Source: Bacteroidota bacterium (lineage in GTDB: Bacteria > Bacteroidota > Bacteroidia > Palsa-965). From it: 64,000 nt of DNA. The notes beneath the pieces were generated by a model. That model worked only from the letters and a program-made list of their open reading frames with translations. It was not told the DNA's origin and did no database searches. How positions within the stretch are numbered: the first letter of the stretch is position 1; each line of letters opens with the position of its first letter. Made by a program: the position numbers and the translations under genes. The stretch is taken from the NCBI GenBank assembly GCA_020402865.1, contig JADBYT010000010.1, forward strand, positions 1-64,000. Reading direction: 5' to 3'. This document shows positions 27,528-37,469 of this stretch, piece after piece.

Positions 27528-28478
27528 ATGCAACGAATTCTTTTTCTCGACACCAACCATCCGGTAATGCTTGAAATGCTGCGCGGAGCAGGATTTCAGT
27601 GCGATGAAGAATACACGCTTCCGAAAGAGAACGTGCAGCAACGCATGGCTGGTTATGCCGCTGTGGTAATCAGAAGCAGGTTTAAGCTGGATGCGGCATT
27701 TATTGATGCTTCGCCCGATCTCAAGTGTATTGCACGCGCAGGTGCAGGAATGGAAAATATTGATGTGGATTATGCCGAAGCGCGCGGCATAACCTGTGTA
27801 CATGCCCCCGAAGGTAACCGCGATGCCGTGGGCGAACAGGCCATTGGCATGTTGCTCGCGCTGATGAACAACCTTGCCCGCGCCGACCGCGAAGTGCGGC
27901 AGGGTAAATGGATACGAGAGGGTAATCGCGGCTATGAACTTGGCGGAAAAACCGTAGGTATTATCGGCTACGGGAACATGGGCTCGGCCTTTGCTCAGCG
28001 GCTGCGCGGTTTTGATGTAAACGTGCTTGTGTACGACAAATACAAAACCGGTTTCGGTAATGCATTTGTGCAGGAAAGCAGTCTCGAACGCATTTTCGAA
28101 GAAGCCGATGTACTGAGTCTGCACATTCCGCTTACTGCAGAAACACACTACATGATTAATGATGCGTTTCTAAGCGCATTCCGTAAACCCATCTGGCTCA
28201 TCAACACCGCACGCGGCAAAGTACTCGAAACCGCCGCATTGGTAAAACACCTTCAACTGGACAATGTAAAAGGCGCATGTCTCGATGTGCTTGAATACGA
28301 AAAAGTATCGTTCGAAGCCATTGATGCGACTACACTACCTGAACCTATGCAGTTTCTGATTCGATCAGATAATGTACTGCTCTCACCACACATAGCCGGG
28401 TGGACATTTGAAAGTCACGAAAAAATAGGAAAGGTACTGGCCGGAAAAATAATCAGCGCACTTGGTAGCGGTTACTGA
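27528..28478 (+). CDS. D-2-hydroxyacid dehydrogenase (SerA-like)
   Basis: 316 residues. NAD-dependent dehydrogenase fold: N-terminal substrate domain, Rossmann motif TVGIIGYGNMGSAFAQRL (~146), catalytic Arg in NTARGKV, Glu in CLDVLEYE and His in LLSPHIAGWTFES. It lacks the ACT domain of long 3-phosphoglycerate dehydrogenases. It may be a short phosphoglycerate dehydrogenase or act on another 2-hydroxyacid, and motifs cannot decide. It begins 3 nt after mgtE; its stop directly abuts the 3' end of the convergent gene (28478/28479). Confidence 0.9.
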   Translation: MQRILFLDTNHPVMLEMLRGAGFQCDEEYTLPKENVQQRMAGYAAVVIRSRFKLDAAFIDASPDLKCIARAGAGMENIDVDYAEARGITCVHAPEGNRDAVGEQAIGMLLALMNNLARADREVRQGKWIREGNRGYELGGKTVGIIGYGNMGSAFAQRLRGFDVNVLVYDKYKTGFGNAFVQESSLERIFEEADVLSLHIPLTAETHYMINDAFLSAFRKPIWLINTARGKVLETAALVKHLQLDNVKGACLDVLEYEKVSFEAIDATTLPEPMQFLIRSDNVLLSPHIAGWTFESHEKIGKVLAGKIISALGSGY

Positions 28479-28859
28479 TTAATCTTCAACCGGGAGAGAC
28501 TTGTATTGAAACGAAAACTGAAGCACATCGCTCAGTTCTTCTCCTCGCTCAAGCAATTCCTCATCATCTTCCTCATATTTCCAAACTACTACCAGCGTTT
28601 CACGAAAATTCTGGATAAGGCGCTGCATAAAGGGCAGCAAATGCCTTACTGTAGTAGTATTGAAATAGGTAAGACAAATAGAAAGCGTAAGATTACCCGA
28701 ATAATGTCCAATCAGTGAGTCGGTCCACTCATGCAGCGGTTTGAAAAACAAATCAGCATTTTCGGGAATAGACACACCGGTAAGCGACATTGTACCTGAC
28801 TCACGGTTGAAATCAACTTCGGCAGTACTGTTGGTTCCGGGAATATATAATCGGCTCAT
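28479..28859 (-). CDS. DUF1987 / SiaC-like regulatory protein
   Basis: 126 residues. It matches the DUF1987 (SiaC) family pattern: STAEVDFNRESGTMSLTGVS, IPENADLFFKPLHEWTDSLI and LTYFNTTTVRHLLPFMQRL. In Pseudomonas, SiaC is a small phosphoprotein controlling the cyclase SiaD under kinase SiaB and phosphatase SiaA. None of these partners lies nearby, so this is an orphan copy. ATG 28859 is taken; an in-frame TTG 21 nt upstream lies in the -7 box. Its exact target is unknown. Confidence 0.8.
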   Translation of the reverse strand: MSRLYIPGTNSTAEVDFNRESGTMSLTGVSIPENADLFFKPLHEWTDSLIGHYSGNLTLSICLTYFNTTTVRHLLPFMQRLIQNFRETLVVVWKYEEDDEELLERGEELSDVLQFSFQYKSLPVED

Positions 28860-28877
28860 GGGTAATTTGGAGACAGA

Positions 28878-28885
28878 CAAAGATA
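28878..28885 (-). promoter_or_regulatory. -7 box for the SiaC-like gene
   Basis: TATCTTTG on the minus strand, an exact TAnnTTTG match, 18 nt before ATG 28859. Confidence 0.65.
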
Positions 28886-28913
28886 AGAAACCCGCTCAAT
28901 TTATTACTGGAAA

Positions 28914-30197
28914 TTAACCAGGAGTAACGGCTTCACCACTATTTTTCATTACAATCTGAGCCGTGTAGCGACTTTTCACCTCCAGCAGCATATCCTTTCC
29001 TTGTGTTACGCGGTCAAGCGTAGCCTGGTTGTAATGCCTGATGGTAACAAGTTCGAGATTGTCATTCATCAATACCTGAAAATCTTTGCGCAGTGCTTCG
29101 ATAAGCGCAGGAATGCGACGCGCATTATTATCAATCACTACCGAAAAACGCAGCGCCGAATTCTGCATCATATTCAGATGAATACCATAAGCACTGAACA
29201 ATCCGAAAATACGGCTCAGACTATCCTCCACAATGAATGAAAAATCTTTAGGGGCAATAGAAAGCAGTACCTGATCCATTTTAAAAATAAAACACGGCAC
29301 CGGTAGTGCTGCCTGTGCTCCCTGAATAACCGTACCGGCAGCATCAGGATTTATAAATGAACGCACATAAAGCGGAATGTTTTTATTCTGCAGCGGTTTT
29401 ATGGTTTTGGGATGAATAACCGTGGCACCGTAATAGGTTAATTCGATAGCATCCTGATAGGAAAGCTGCGGAATGAGTTCGGTGTGATCAAACCATTTCG
29501 GATCAGCGTTAAGCACGCCGGGGACGTCTTTCCAGATCGTAACACTCTCGGCATCGGTGCAGTGCGCTACAATGGCTGCGGTATAGTCAGAACCTTCGCG
29601 ACCAAGTGTGGTGGTGAAATTTTCAGATGTAACGCCGAGAAAACCCTGTGTAATTACCGGCACAGATAAATTTTGAAAAAGCGATTCGCGTATGCAATGT
29701 TGCGTAAGCGGCCAGTCCACTTTTGCTTCACGGTAAGTATTATCTGTCTTAATCCAGTCGCGCACATCCTGCCAGCGGTTGGCCATACCGGTATGCGTAA
29801 GGTAGTGACTTACAATTTTAGTAGAAAGCAATTCCCCTACCGACACAATCTGATCATACTCGCAATCGAAATCATGCGTAGGCTGATCTTCAATTACCCA
29901 TTCAAGCTCCACCAGCGTGTTGTGGATATCCGTATAAACTGCATGTGAGTGGTCAGTAAAAAGTCCGTGCAAAATTCCGGCATGGTAGTTTCGTACTTCA
30001 TCCAGCACCTGCTGCGCTGTTTCCGTATCACCTTTAAAATATGATTCGGCGAGACGTTCGAGGGCGTTGGTGGTTTTACCCATTGCCGAAATAACCACCA
30101 CAAGCGGCTGACCGGCATATCTGCTTAATATACCGGCCACGTTTTTTACAGCTGTGGCATCTTTCACCGAAGCGCCGCCAAACTTGAAAACTTTCAT
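28914..30197 (-). CDS. Aspartate kinase, monofunctional
   Basis: 427 residues. Phosphorylates aspartate, the first step toward lysine, threonine and methionine. Marks: MKVFKFGGASVKDATAVKN at the N-terminus, LSTKIVSHYL, TTLGREGSDYTAAIVAH, and VTIWKDVPGVLNADPKWF. The last ~130 residues (from about IFKMDQVLLSIAPKDFSFI) look like paired ACT domains, which usually give feedback control. There is no homoserine dehydrogenase fusion. It starts 11 nt after the upstream GNAT stop, so the two are probably co-transcribed. Confidence 0.95.
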   Translation of the reverse strand: MKVFKFGGASVKDATAVKNVAGILSRYAGQPLVVVISAMGKTTNALERLAESYFKGDTETAQQVLDEVRNYHAGILHGLFTDHSHAVYTDIHNTLVELEWVIEDQPTHDFDCEYDQIVSVGELLSTKIVSHYLTHTGMANRWQDVRDWIKTDNTYREAKVDWPLTQHCIRESLFQNLSVPVITQGFLGVTSENFTTTLGREGSDYTAAIVAHCTDAESVTIWKDVPGVLNADPKWFDHTELIPQLSYQDAIELTYYGATVIHPKTIKPLQNKNIPLYVRSFINPDAAGTVIQGAQAALPVPCFIFKMDQVLLSIAPKDFSFIVEDSLSRIFGLFSAYGIHLNMMQNSALRFSVVIDNNARRIPALIEALRKDFQVLMNDNLELVTIRHYNQATLDRVTQGKDMLLEVKSRYTAQIVMKNSGEAVTPG

Positions 30198-30208
30198 GCA
30201 AAAAGAAA

Positions 30209-30682
30209 TTATTTAGTAAGCAGTTGTTTGATCTGATCGGCTTCAATACCTACGTTGAGCCATTCGCTGCTGAATGTGGCATTGTATTTTTTGTAAAATG
30301 CAATTGCCGGCTCGTTCCAGTCGAGCACCTGCCAGAGCATGCCGGAGCAGCCTTCGTCGAGCGCATGCTGAAGGGTACGATCCATGAGCAGTTTGCCCAG
30401 GCCTTTACCACGCATGGATTCGGTAACGATAATATCTTCGAGGTAAAGGCGTTTGGCTTTCCAGGTGGAGTAGCGCCAGTAGAATAGTGAAATTCCCACA
30501 ATGCGGTTTTCGTATTCGGCCACAAAACAGCCAAACAGCGGCTGCGGACCGAAACCATCGGCCACAAGTTGTGCGGGCGAGTTGGTGACTTCGTGGGGCG
30601 CTTTTTCGTAAACGGCAAGCTCCATGATGAGCTCAAAAACGGCAGGCATATCGGCTGCCACGGCTTTGCGAATGGTGAACAT
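30209..30682 (-). CDS. GNAT acetyltransferase, spermidine/spermine acetyltransferase-like
   Basis: 157 residues from ATG 30682. An in-frame TTG 39 nt upstream is not needed, and a TAATTTCG box (30700-30707, minus) lies between. Acetyl-CoA motif A is IIVTESMRGKGLGKLLMDR. The stretches STWKAKRLYLEDIIV and VLDWNEPAIAFYKKYNA resemble SSAT (polyamine N-acetyltransferase) and related diamine acetyltransferases. The substrate is therefore plausibly a polyamine or an amino-group compound (inference). It is first in an operon with the aspartate kinase. Confidence 0.85.
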   Translation of the reverse strand: MFTIRKAVAADMPAVFELIMELAVYEKAPHEVTNSPAQLVADGFGPQPLFGCFVAEYENRIVGISLFYWRYSTWKAKRLYLEDIIVTESMRGKGLGKLLMDRTLQHALDEGCSGMLWQVLDWNEPAIAFYKKYNATFSSEWLNVGIEADQIKQLLTK

Positions 30683-30729
30683 AGTGTGTAAGCGTGGCAC
30701 GAAATTACGGTTTTCGTCCACGCCGCGCG

Positions 30730-33342
30730 CTATTCCTTCACAAACCTTCTTGCAGCCACCGCCGTGTTGCCTTGCACCCGAAGCACATACACACCCGGCG
30801 GCAATGCGGCTATACGAAGCTGAAATGTTGAAGCCGCCTGCCTGCTCTGCAGCACTGTACGCCCGCTCAAGTCAAGCACACTCACCTGCACCGCATCCTG
30901 CCCGAAATCATGCTGCACATAAAGCACATCGGCTGCCGGGTTGGGCTGCAGCCAGAGCATATGACTTTGAGGCTGCGGCCCCTGCACCGAATTAAACAAA
31001 GGCACACACGCTGTTGAAGAATTTTGTCTGAACCAACTTTCGATACGCATCACCGTTGTATCAAGCCCGGCATGATAAGGCTGCGTGCCCCATGCATTCA
31101 CCGAATCGAAATGCGTAATGATGGCAAACTCAAATACCGCCGTATCGCCCGCAGCCAGATCAAACGGCCCGCAATGTGTGTAAGCGCGCCTGTCGCCGGG
31201 GGCATTGCCTGCGGTGCGCTCGTTCCAGCCGGTAGTATCGTAAAGCGGATCGGGAAACAAAAAACGCGTGGGTGTAGTGCCGCCGTAACCAAAATTTCCA
31301 CCCGTAGAAAGAGGCGTACTGTCGGGCCACATCAGATTCATGTAGTTGTAAAACGTACCCGCAGTGGCATAAAAATAAGGCGCAGGTGTGCCCGAAACCA
31401 TCATCCCCGTTAACCGGTTTTTTTCGCCCGGCTCATCGGCAATACCATTGTTATTGTTGTCTAAACTATCGCCGGTCACAGCCAGCGGACCGTCTAGAAT
31501 CACTACGGCATTCTGCGGAGGAAATAATCCGTAATCTTCCAGATTGGGATCACTATCATCACTGTCACCATTGATAATATACATATAATTCAGTTCAGGC
31601 CGGCATCCTATCCAGTCGTCCTGCCAGTTACCCACATCACCATCGCTGTAATAGGTAAGTATGGTATTATGATAACTGGTATCAGACCGGTTAATGAAAC
31701 TGAACCGATAAAACGTAGCATAATTCAAATCGCGGAGCGAATCAGGCAACTGGCTGCAATTGTATGCCCAGGCTTCGGCATGCACTTCCACGCCAAGCGC
31801 GCGTTCATCGCCTTCGGTATGCGGCAGCATCACATCATTAAATACCCACCATGCGTACTGATCGCCTTTGATAAGCGGATAATCGCCATCGTAAACAGAA
31901 TATTGCCCGTCGCCATTGGCATCTGCAAACGGAGCAAGCGCATGTGCATAATTTCCGTTGCCACGTGCCGGCCATTCGCGTAAATCGGGCGAGGGGACGT
32001 AGCTTCCGTTCTGTAATTGTCCGTTCGCAAAACGCCATTGCAGCTCGCTTATTTCATAAGCCGTAACCATCCACACACGGTCAAACGCCGAAGCATTGGC
32101 CAGGCTGCTGCTCTTTGTAACGGTATCAATCGGCCCGGGGTAAAAATCTACTCCCGACTGCCGGTAAGTCATAGCTGCCAGATGCAACTCATTCTGATCG
32201 TCGAGGCCGCCAATCCACAACGCCGAAGTAAATATCGAATGCTTGCCACTGCCTTTCGGGACTTCGTAGCCGGCATTTGCCAGTGTCCAGTGCATATCGC
32301 CCTGTGTAAGTATGTTTGCGCTCACTTCATTCACATTGAGCTTGCGCAGATTAAGTGCGGTAAAACCTCTTCCGTAACTCAGATAAGGCTGCGGATTGAA
32401 ATGCGTGAGTTTAAACGAATTACCAGTAACGGCAGTAGTAAATGCATTCACGAAATACACCCCCGAATCAGACGGGGCAAGCCATTGCACAGTGCCAAAC
32501 ATACTACCGGGATAATACACATTCACCTTACCGCTGTCAATATGCGTAAGTACTTCGTTGGGTTGTGTAAACCATACACCAGATCGGCCGGCGGTAAGGC
32601 ACGATGTACCGGTGAATTGCTGGTAATCGAATGTGTAGCGTTGTGTAACTGGGATAAATGAGCTCCCGTTTTGCAGCCATAGCATGGCAGCGGTAGAAGC
32701 CCACACTGTACCGCTGCTGTCGCAGGTTACAGTTTGAAAAACACCGGGAATTTGTGTTTGCCAGTTGCCCGAAAAACGACAAAGACCACCTTCGGTTGCA
32801 GCCCATACTACACCGTTCCGGTCAATAGTAATCGCGTTTATAGTATCGGAAGCCAGTGTCGAATTGGCGGTATTCATAACCGTCCACGAATTACCGTTGT
32901 AAACGGCCACACCACCCCGCGTAGCCATCCATACTTCCGATGCCGTGCATAAAATTCCGGCCACATGGTTATCGGGCAAACCCGAGTTGGCATTATCAAA
33001 CAAGAGCCAGTTGACCCCGTCAAAACGGGTTACTCCGCCGCTGTTTGTACCCACCCACACACCAGCCGTGCTGTCGAAAGCCACGCTCTGCACATTGTTT
33101 TCGGGCAGAAAAAACGAGGAATTGTCATACACTGTCCAGCTGCTTCCATCCCACACACCCACTCCGATATTCTGAAACCCCACCCACACACGATTGCCCG
33201 GATCTACCGCAATACAGTTTTTATTACGAAGCACCTGCGGATTGTAGGGTGAAGGCATGCTTATATAAGTTGCACCGTTTTGAGCATAGGCTGTAAACGA
33301 AAGCAACAGATGCAGCAGTACAGAAAAGTAACGTGTATTCAT
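30730..33342 (-). CDS. Secreted propeller protein with T9SS tail (paralogue of 33449-36103)
   Basis: 870 residues. ATG 33342 opens a signal peptide (RYFSVLLHLLLSFTAYAQ) and lies 14 nt after an exact -7 box. The N-terminal ~220 residues hold two-component-regulator-propeller-like repeats (VWVGTNSGGVTRFDG, LPDNHVAGI, VWMATRGGVAVYNGNSW). The middle contains EVPKGSGKHSIFTSALWIGG, MTYRQSGVDFYPGPIDT and the calcium-loop-like DANGDGQYSVYDGDYPLIKG. The C-terminal ~80 residues are a T9SS type A sorting domain (LQPNPAADVLYV, then VSVLDLSGRTVL, then LPPGVYVLRV). Function unknown. Confidence 0.85.
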   Translation of the reverse strand: MNTRYFSVLLHLLLSFTAYAQNGATYISMPSPYNPQVLRNKNCIAVDPGNRVWVGFQNIGVGVWDGSSWTVYDNSSFFLPENNVQSVAFDSTAGVWVGTNSGGVTRFDGVNWLLFDNANSGLPDNHVAGILCTASEVWMATRGGVAVYNGNSWTVMNTANSTLASDTINAITIDRNGVVWAATEGGLCRFSGNWQTQIPGVFQTVTCDSSGTVWASTAAMLWLQNGSSFIPVTQRYTFDYQQFTGTSCLTAGRSGVWFTQPNEVLTHIDSGKVNVYYPGSMFGTVQWLAPSDSGVYFVNAFTTAVTGNSFKLTHFNPQPYLSYGRGFTALNLRKLNVNEVSANILTQGDMHWTLANAGYEVPKGSGKHSIFTSALWIGGLDDQNELHLAAMTYRQSGVDFYPGPIDTVTKSSSLANASAFDRVWMVTAYEISELQWRFANGQLQNGSYVPSPDLREWPARGNGNYAHALAPFADANGDGQYSVYDGDYPLIKGDQYAWWVFNDVMLPHTEGDERALGVEVHAEAWAYNCSQLPDSLRDLNYATFYRFSFINRSDTSYHNTILTYYSDGDVGNWQDDWIGCRPELNYMYIINGDSDDSDPNLEDYGLFPPQNAVVILDGPLAVTGDSLDNNNNGIADEPGEKNRLTGMMVSGTPAPYFYATAGTFYNYMNLMWPDSTPLSTGGNFGYGGTTPTRFLFPDPLYDTTGWNERTAGNAPGDRRAYTHCGPFDLAAGDTAVFEFAIITHFDSVNAWGTQPYHAGLDTTVMRIESWFRQNSSTACVPLFNSVQGPQPQSHMLWLQPNPAADVLYVQHDFGQDAVQVSVLDLSGRTVLQSRQAASTFQLRIAALPPGVYVLRVQGNTAVAARRFVKE

Positions 33343-33356
33343 CTGAAGGGTCAGTT

Positions 33357-33364
33357 CAAAAGTA
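33357..33364 (-). promoter_or_regulatory. -7 box for the 33342 gene
   Basis: TACTTTTG on the minus strand, exact TAnnTTTG, 14 nt before the ATG. It sits just downstream of a terminator hairpin, so this gene has its own promoter. Confidence 0.6.
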
Positions 33365-33367
33365 ACG

Positions 33368-33406
33368 AAACTGCCCTGAATGTAGTTCATACATGCAGGG
33401 CAGTTT
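33368..33406 (-). terminator. Terminator between the two paralogous T9SS genes
   Basis: Stem AAACTGCCCTG/CAGGGCAGTTT with an inner ATGTA/TACAT extension. It terminates the 36103 gene in the minus direction and separates the two paralogues. Confidence 0.7.
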
Positions 33407-33448
33407 GCAATAAAGTAGTAAATGGCTGCGTGGCTTTGGCAAGTGGCT

Positions 33449-36103
33449 TTACTGGCGCACGAAGCGGAAAATAATTACCTGCGCACCATCTGTTACGCGC
33501 AGCTGATAGACACCCGGCTGCAATGTGGCTGCATGAAACACGTTGAGCGGTTGTGCATTCAACTGCTCCTGCTGTACCACCCTGCCGGCAAGGTCGATAA
33601 TTTGCAACTGGGCATTGCTGGTTTGCGGCAAATAATCGAGTGTAACCAAATCGCTGCCGGGGTTCGGATAAAGTTTTGCATCGGGCAATTGTTGCGGATC
33701 ATTGCCGGTGCCCACTGTAAAGGTCACACACGACGGGAAACTACCTGCTGCATACCAGTTTTGCACACGCTGAACATCATTCAAAAAGAAATTGATGTAG
33801 CCCGGAGTGCCATGTACCGCAGTGGTATCACGACTCCAGATTTGTGCATAAGTGATTGTTGCTGATGCCGACGGAGCGAGGGCACTTACAGACGTAGATG
33901 AAATTCCGCGGCGGTCACTCGGAATATTGTTTGCCGAAGATTCATTCCATTGTGCCGTGGCGAAGGGTGTTTCTGAGTATATATGTGTTGCGCCCGTTGT
34001 GCCGCCGTAACCGTTTCCTCCGTAAGTGAGTGGTGTGCCGTCAAGCCAATATCCGCTAAGGTAATTGTAGTAATGAGTAGCATTAACTGGATTGCCGGTT
34101 ATTGTAAAATCATTGTTGTGATACATGAAGTGCGAAAGCAGATTTTTCTCATTAGCCTCATCAATAATGCCGTCGTTATCATTATCGATACCATCAAACG
34201 CATCCGCAGGCGGTCCGTCTAAAACGGTAAGTCCGAATACCGGAGGATGTGCACCGTAAGTTCCGATTTGGGCTTGCGGTGTGCCGCCATCGTTTGGTGT
34301 TCCGTTATATACAAAAGCTGTGTTATATACCGGAGCGGAGCCAACAAAATCATCGAACGGTGAGCCAAGATCGTAATCCTGAAACAAGCCGGCATAAACA
34401 TCGGAGTATGTAGTTGAGCTGCGGTTAATCAACTCGAAAGAATAAAATAAAGTTGTATTCAGTACCTGTTGGCTGTCGGGAAGTGCCGGGCAAGCATAAG
34501 CCCATGCAGATGCGTGTACTTCTATGCCAAATGGTTGTCCGCCGGTTTCGGTGTGTGGTGCCAGATTATCATTGAAAATCCAATACAGCATTTGATCGCC
34601 TTTGATTTTCGGATAATCGCCTCCGGCAAGCGGATCATAAATTCCGTTGTTGTTTACATCCACAAACGGAGCCAGATTGCGCGAATAATTTCCTGTGCCG
34701 TGTGCCGGCCAGTTGAGAATATCTCCGGCAGGTGTAAAAGAGCCGTTCTGCACATTACCCTGCGCAAAATGGTAAATGAATGCTTCTATATCTGCTCGGT
34801 TAATTTTCCAGATATAATCATATTGGTAAGCCACAAGACTGTCGGTGCCGGCGGTAATTGTATCAAGCGGCCCGGGGAAAAAGTCAATTCCTCGTTGGCG
34901 GTAGGTCATACCAGCCTGATGCAATTGTCCGCCCGCATCTAAACCTCCGATCCACAGCCCGGAACTAAATAAACAGTGAGTGCCGCTTCCTTTCGGTACT
35001 TCAAATTGACCATTACTCAGGTTCCAGCCGAAATCACCTCTTGTCAAAAAAGACACATTCGCATCATTTATGTTCAGATAGCGGTTGTTAGAAAAATCAA
35101 CAAATGAATTGAGATTAGTCATGGACTGTCCGTATGCAACAACCTGTACTCCCGGCAATGGTGAAATATCAGTTATCATTCCTACATAATAGTAATTCGA
35201 GTTTTGCTGATTGAAAGCAACAAAAGATGCTCCTGTGTTTGCTGAAATCGTATTTGTAATAATTATTTCAGGAACACTATTTCTATTCAGCTGAATTAGG
35301 GCGCGACCGGGTGAGCCTTTTAACACTAAGGGCATTCCTTGTCGTCCCGGTGTAAGTTGGATAACACTAAAATCTACACCGTCTGTAAGTTCTTTTATCG
35401 AATGAAAACTACCATTGTTCAGATAACCAGTTCCAGCAGAACCTCCAATCCAGACATCGTTGCCCAAACTCAGAATACTGGTTGGTGTTCCAATTGGCGG
35501 TAATGAAATAATCGGCCAGCCAGCCCACGATTGACTGGCAGTGTGGTACATATTTACACCTGCATCACTGATGATCCACACAAATCCGTTTACTGCTGAA
35601 ATTTGAGTAATCTTATTGCCGAGCAGCAGTGAGTTGGCGGTTGTGAAATTCGTCCACGTTGTGCCGTTAAACAGTGAAAGTCCGTTTTTTGTAGCACACC
35701 AAACAGAATTGCCGTCAACCTCTAAATCCTGAATAGAGTCATTAACCAGTCCTGAGTTTTGTGTGTTGTAGGTGGTCCAGCTGTTGTTATTAAGCACAGC
35801 AATACCTGAATCCCTTGCTGAAATCCATATACCGCTGGCCGCCGGGACTATATTCGCAACCCGGCCAAACGGTGCACCCGTTGCTGTGTTGTACATTGTC
35901 CAGCCGGAACCATTGTAATAACCAAAACTTTTATTGAAACCAACCCAAACACCGCCGGCGGTGTCCACTGCCAGAGCAGAGCGGTTGTTGATTTCTGAAC
36001 TTGGAAGGGAAGGGGCATCAATGTAGCTGAACTGTGCATGAACATTGAGATTCATTGAGCACATAAGCAGTGCAATACCCCAAAAGGTGGAGAGGGATTT
36101 CAT
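33449..36103 (-). CDS. Secreted propeller protein with T9SS tail (paralogue of 30730-33342)
   Basis: 884 residues. ATG 36103 begins the signal peptide (STFWGIALLMCSMNLNVHAQ); another ATG 48 nt upstream is possible but adds polar residues before it. Same order as its neighbour: regulator-propeller repeats (GGVWVGFNKSFGYYNGSGW, GIWISARDSGIAVLNNNSW), then EVPKGSGTHCLFSSGLWIGG, MTYRQRGIDFFPGPLDT and DVNNNGIYDPLAGGDYPKIKG. It ends in a T9SS type A domain (LYPNPGSDLVTLDY, then IIDLAGRVVQQ, then LQPGVYQLRV). The N-terminal half is more divergent and AT-richer than the rest. Likely a tandem duplicate. Confidence 0.85.
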   Translation of the reverse strand: MKSLSTFWGIALLMCSMNLNVHAQFSYIDAPSLPSSEINNRSALAVDTAGGVWVGFNKSFGYYNGSGWTMYNTATGAPFGRVANIVPAASGIWISARDSGIAVLNNNSWTTYNTQNSGLVNDSIQDLEVDGNSVWCATKNGLSLFNGTTWTNFTTANSLLLGNKITQISAVNGFVWIISDAGVNMYHTASQSWAGWPIISLPPIGTPTSILSLGNDVWIGGSAGTGYLNNGSFHSIKELTDGVDFSVIQLTPGRQGMPLVLKGSPGRALIQLNRNSVPEIIITNTISANTGASFVAFNQQNSNYYYVGMITDISPLPGVQVVAYGQSMTNLNSFVDFSNNRYLNINDANVSFLTRGDFGWNLSNGQFEVPKGSGTHCLFSSGLWIGGLDAGGQLHQAGMTYRQRGIDFFPGPLDTITAGTDSLVAYQYDYIWKINRADIEAFIYHFAQGNVQNGSFTPAGDILNWPAHGTGNYSRNLAPFVDVNNNGIYDPLAGGDYPKIKGDQMLYWIFNDNLAPHTETGGQPFGIEVHASAWAYACPALPDSQQVLNTTLFYSFELINRSSTTYSDVYAGLFQDYDLGSPFDDFVGSAPVYNTAFVYNGTPNDGGTPQAQIGTYGAHPPVFGLTVLDGPPADAFDGIDNDNDGIIDEANEKNLLSHFMYHNNDFTITGNPVNATHYYNYLSGYWLDGTPLTYGGNGYGGTTGATHIYSETPFATAQWNESSANNIPSDRRGISSTSVSALAPSASATITYAQIWSRDTTAVHGTPGYINFFLNDVQRVQNWYAAGSFPSCVTFTVGTGNDPQQLPDAKLYPNPGSDLVTLDYLPQTSNAQLQIIDLAGRVVQQEQLNAQPLNVFHAATLQPGVYQLRVTDGAQVIIFRFVRQ

Positions 36104-36438
36104 AAGTGAAGAAGTTGCGATTGGGGAATGTGCATGGCTAATATCTGTCATTCAATTATTAAAAACAATATTTAATATGGTATTGGTTGGTTTTATTTGA
36201 TAACTGGCAGAATCCAGGTTTGTTTTTCAGAATCATTGAGTATGAATCATTCTCGGTACAAATCGTAATTTCTGCTTGATAACAGCAAAAGGTCACTGTA
36301 ATTGGGAAAACAGAATACAGAAGCGGTAACGCAAAAGCACTTTTTCCGGGAATGTTGCTCTGTAAAAATGATTAAAAGGCCTCTAACCGGAAAACTTTCC
36401 CCGCCTTTTCCGATCTTTGCCAAAAGCATCCAAGCCAC
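36104..36438. other. Divergent intergenic region
   Basis: About 335 bp between the T9SS gene and fbp. No gene, tRNA or terminator was seen. A GATCTTTG box (7 of 8 to TAnnTTTG) at 36412-36419 is the probable fbp promoter, 19 nt before its ATG. Confidence 0.6.
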
Positions 36439-37455
36439 ATGAGCAAAGTAAAGACCCTCGGACAATTCATCATCGAGAAACAAAATGATTTCCCTTACGC
36501 CAAAGGCGAACTTTCGCGTCTGCTGCGCGATATTGGCATTGCCGCCAAAATTGTGCACCGTGAAGTAAACAAAGCCGGACTGGCCGACATTCTTGGCGAA
36601 GCCGGTGAAACCAATGTGCAGGGCGAATCAGTAAAAAAGCTTGATGTGTTTGCCAACGAGCAGTTTATTGCCGCGCTCAGCGTAGGCGGCGAATGTTGCG
36701 GCATTGCGTCGGAAGAAAATGAAGATATTATTCCTATCGACACACCGCAATCGCGCAATGCAAAGTATGTGGTGGCCATGGATCCGCTCGATGGCTCTTC
36801 AAACATTGATGTAAATGTATCGGTGGGCACCATTTTCTCGATCTACCGCCGTGTTTCGCTCACCGGCCCTGCCACGCACGAAGACTTCCAGCAGCGCGGC
36901 ACCGAGCAGGTGGCAGCCGGCTACATCATTTATGGTTCTTCCACCATGCTGGTGTACACCACCGGCAAAGGCGTAAATGGCTTTACACTCGATCCGTCTA
37001 TCGGCGAGTTCTGCCTCTCGCATCCAAATATGAAAACACCTTCCATCGGCAAAAGCTATTCAATAAACGAAGGCAATTATGTGCATTTTCCCGATGGCGT
37101 GAAGAAATACATTAAATACTGCCAGGAAGAAGACAAGGCATCAAAGCGCCCCTACTCGTCGCGCTATATCGGCTCGGCTGTAGCCGATATTCACCGAAAC
37201 CTCATTACCGGCGGCATTTACATTTATCCCACCACCGCCTCCTCCCCCAAAGGCAAACTCCGCCTGCTTTACGAGTGCAGCCCGATGGCATTTATCATTG
37301 AACAGGCCGGGGGCAAGGCTACCGACGGTTTCCAGCGCATTCTCGAAATTGAGCCCAAAACACTGCACCAGCGCACACCGTTCTTTGCAGGGTCAAGCGA
37401 AATGGTGGACACCGCCTGTGATTATATGAAACGCTATTCGGCAGCTCAGGTGTAA
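36439..37455 (+). CDS. fbp: Fructose-1,6-bisphosphatase, class I
   Basis: 338 residues. Hydrolyses fructose 1,6-bisphosphate to fructose 6-phosphate in gluconeogenesis; metal-dependent, cytosolic. The class I signature [20 protein letters not shown] lies near residue 113. Other conserved parts are YVVAMDP, the acidic [10 protein letters not shown] loop, [14 protein letters not shown], and [22 protein letters not shown]. Length is normal. It is monocistronic, followed by a strong terminator. Confidence 0.97.
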   Translation: MSKVKTLGQFIIEKQNDFPYAKGELSRLLRDIGIAAKIVHREVNKAGLADILGEAGETNVQGESVKKLDVFANEQFIAALSVGGECCGIASEENEDIIPIDTPQSRNAKYVVAMDPLDGSSNIDVNVSVGTIFSIYRRVSLTGPATHEDFQQRGTEQVAAGYIIYGSSTMLVYTTGKGVNGFTLDPSIGEFCLSHPNMKTPSIGKSYSINEGNYVHFPDGVKKYIKYCQEEDKASKRPYSSRYIGSAVADIHRNLITGGIYIYPTTASSPKGKLRLLYECSPMAFIIEQAGGKATDGFQRILEIEPKTLHQRTPFFAGSSEMVDTACDYMKRYSAAQV

Positions 37456-37469
37456 TCAATACAAAATGA

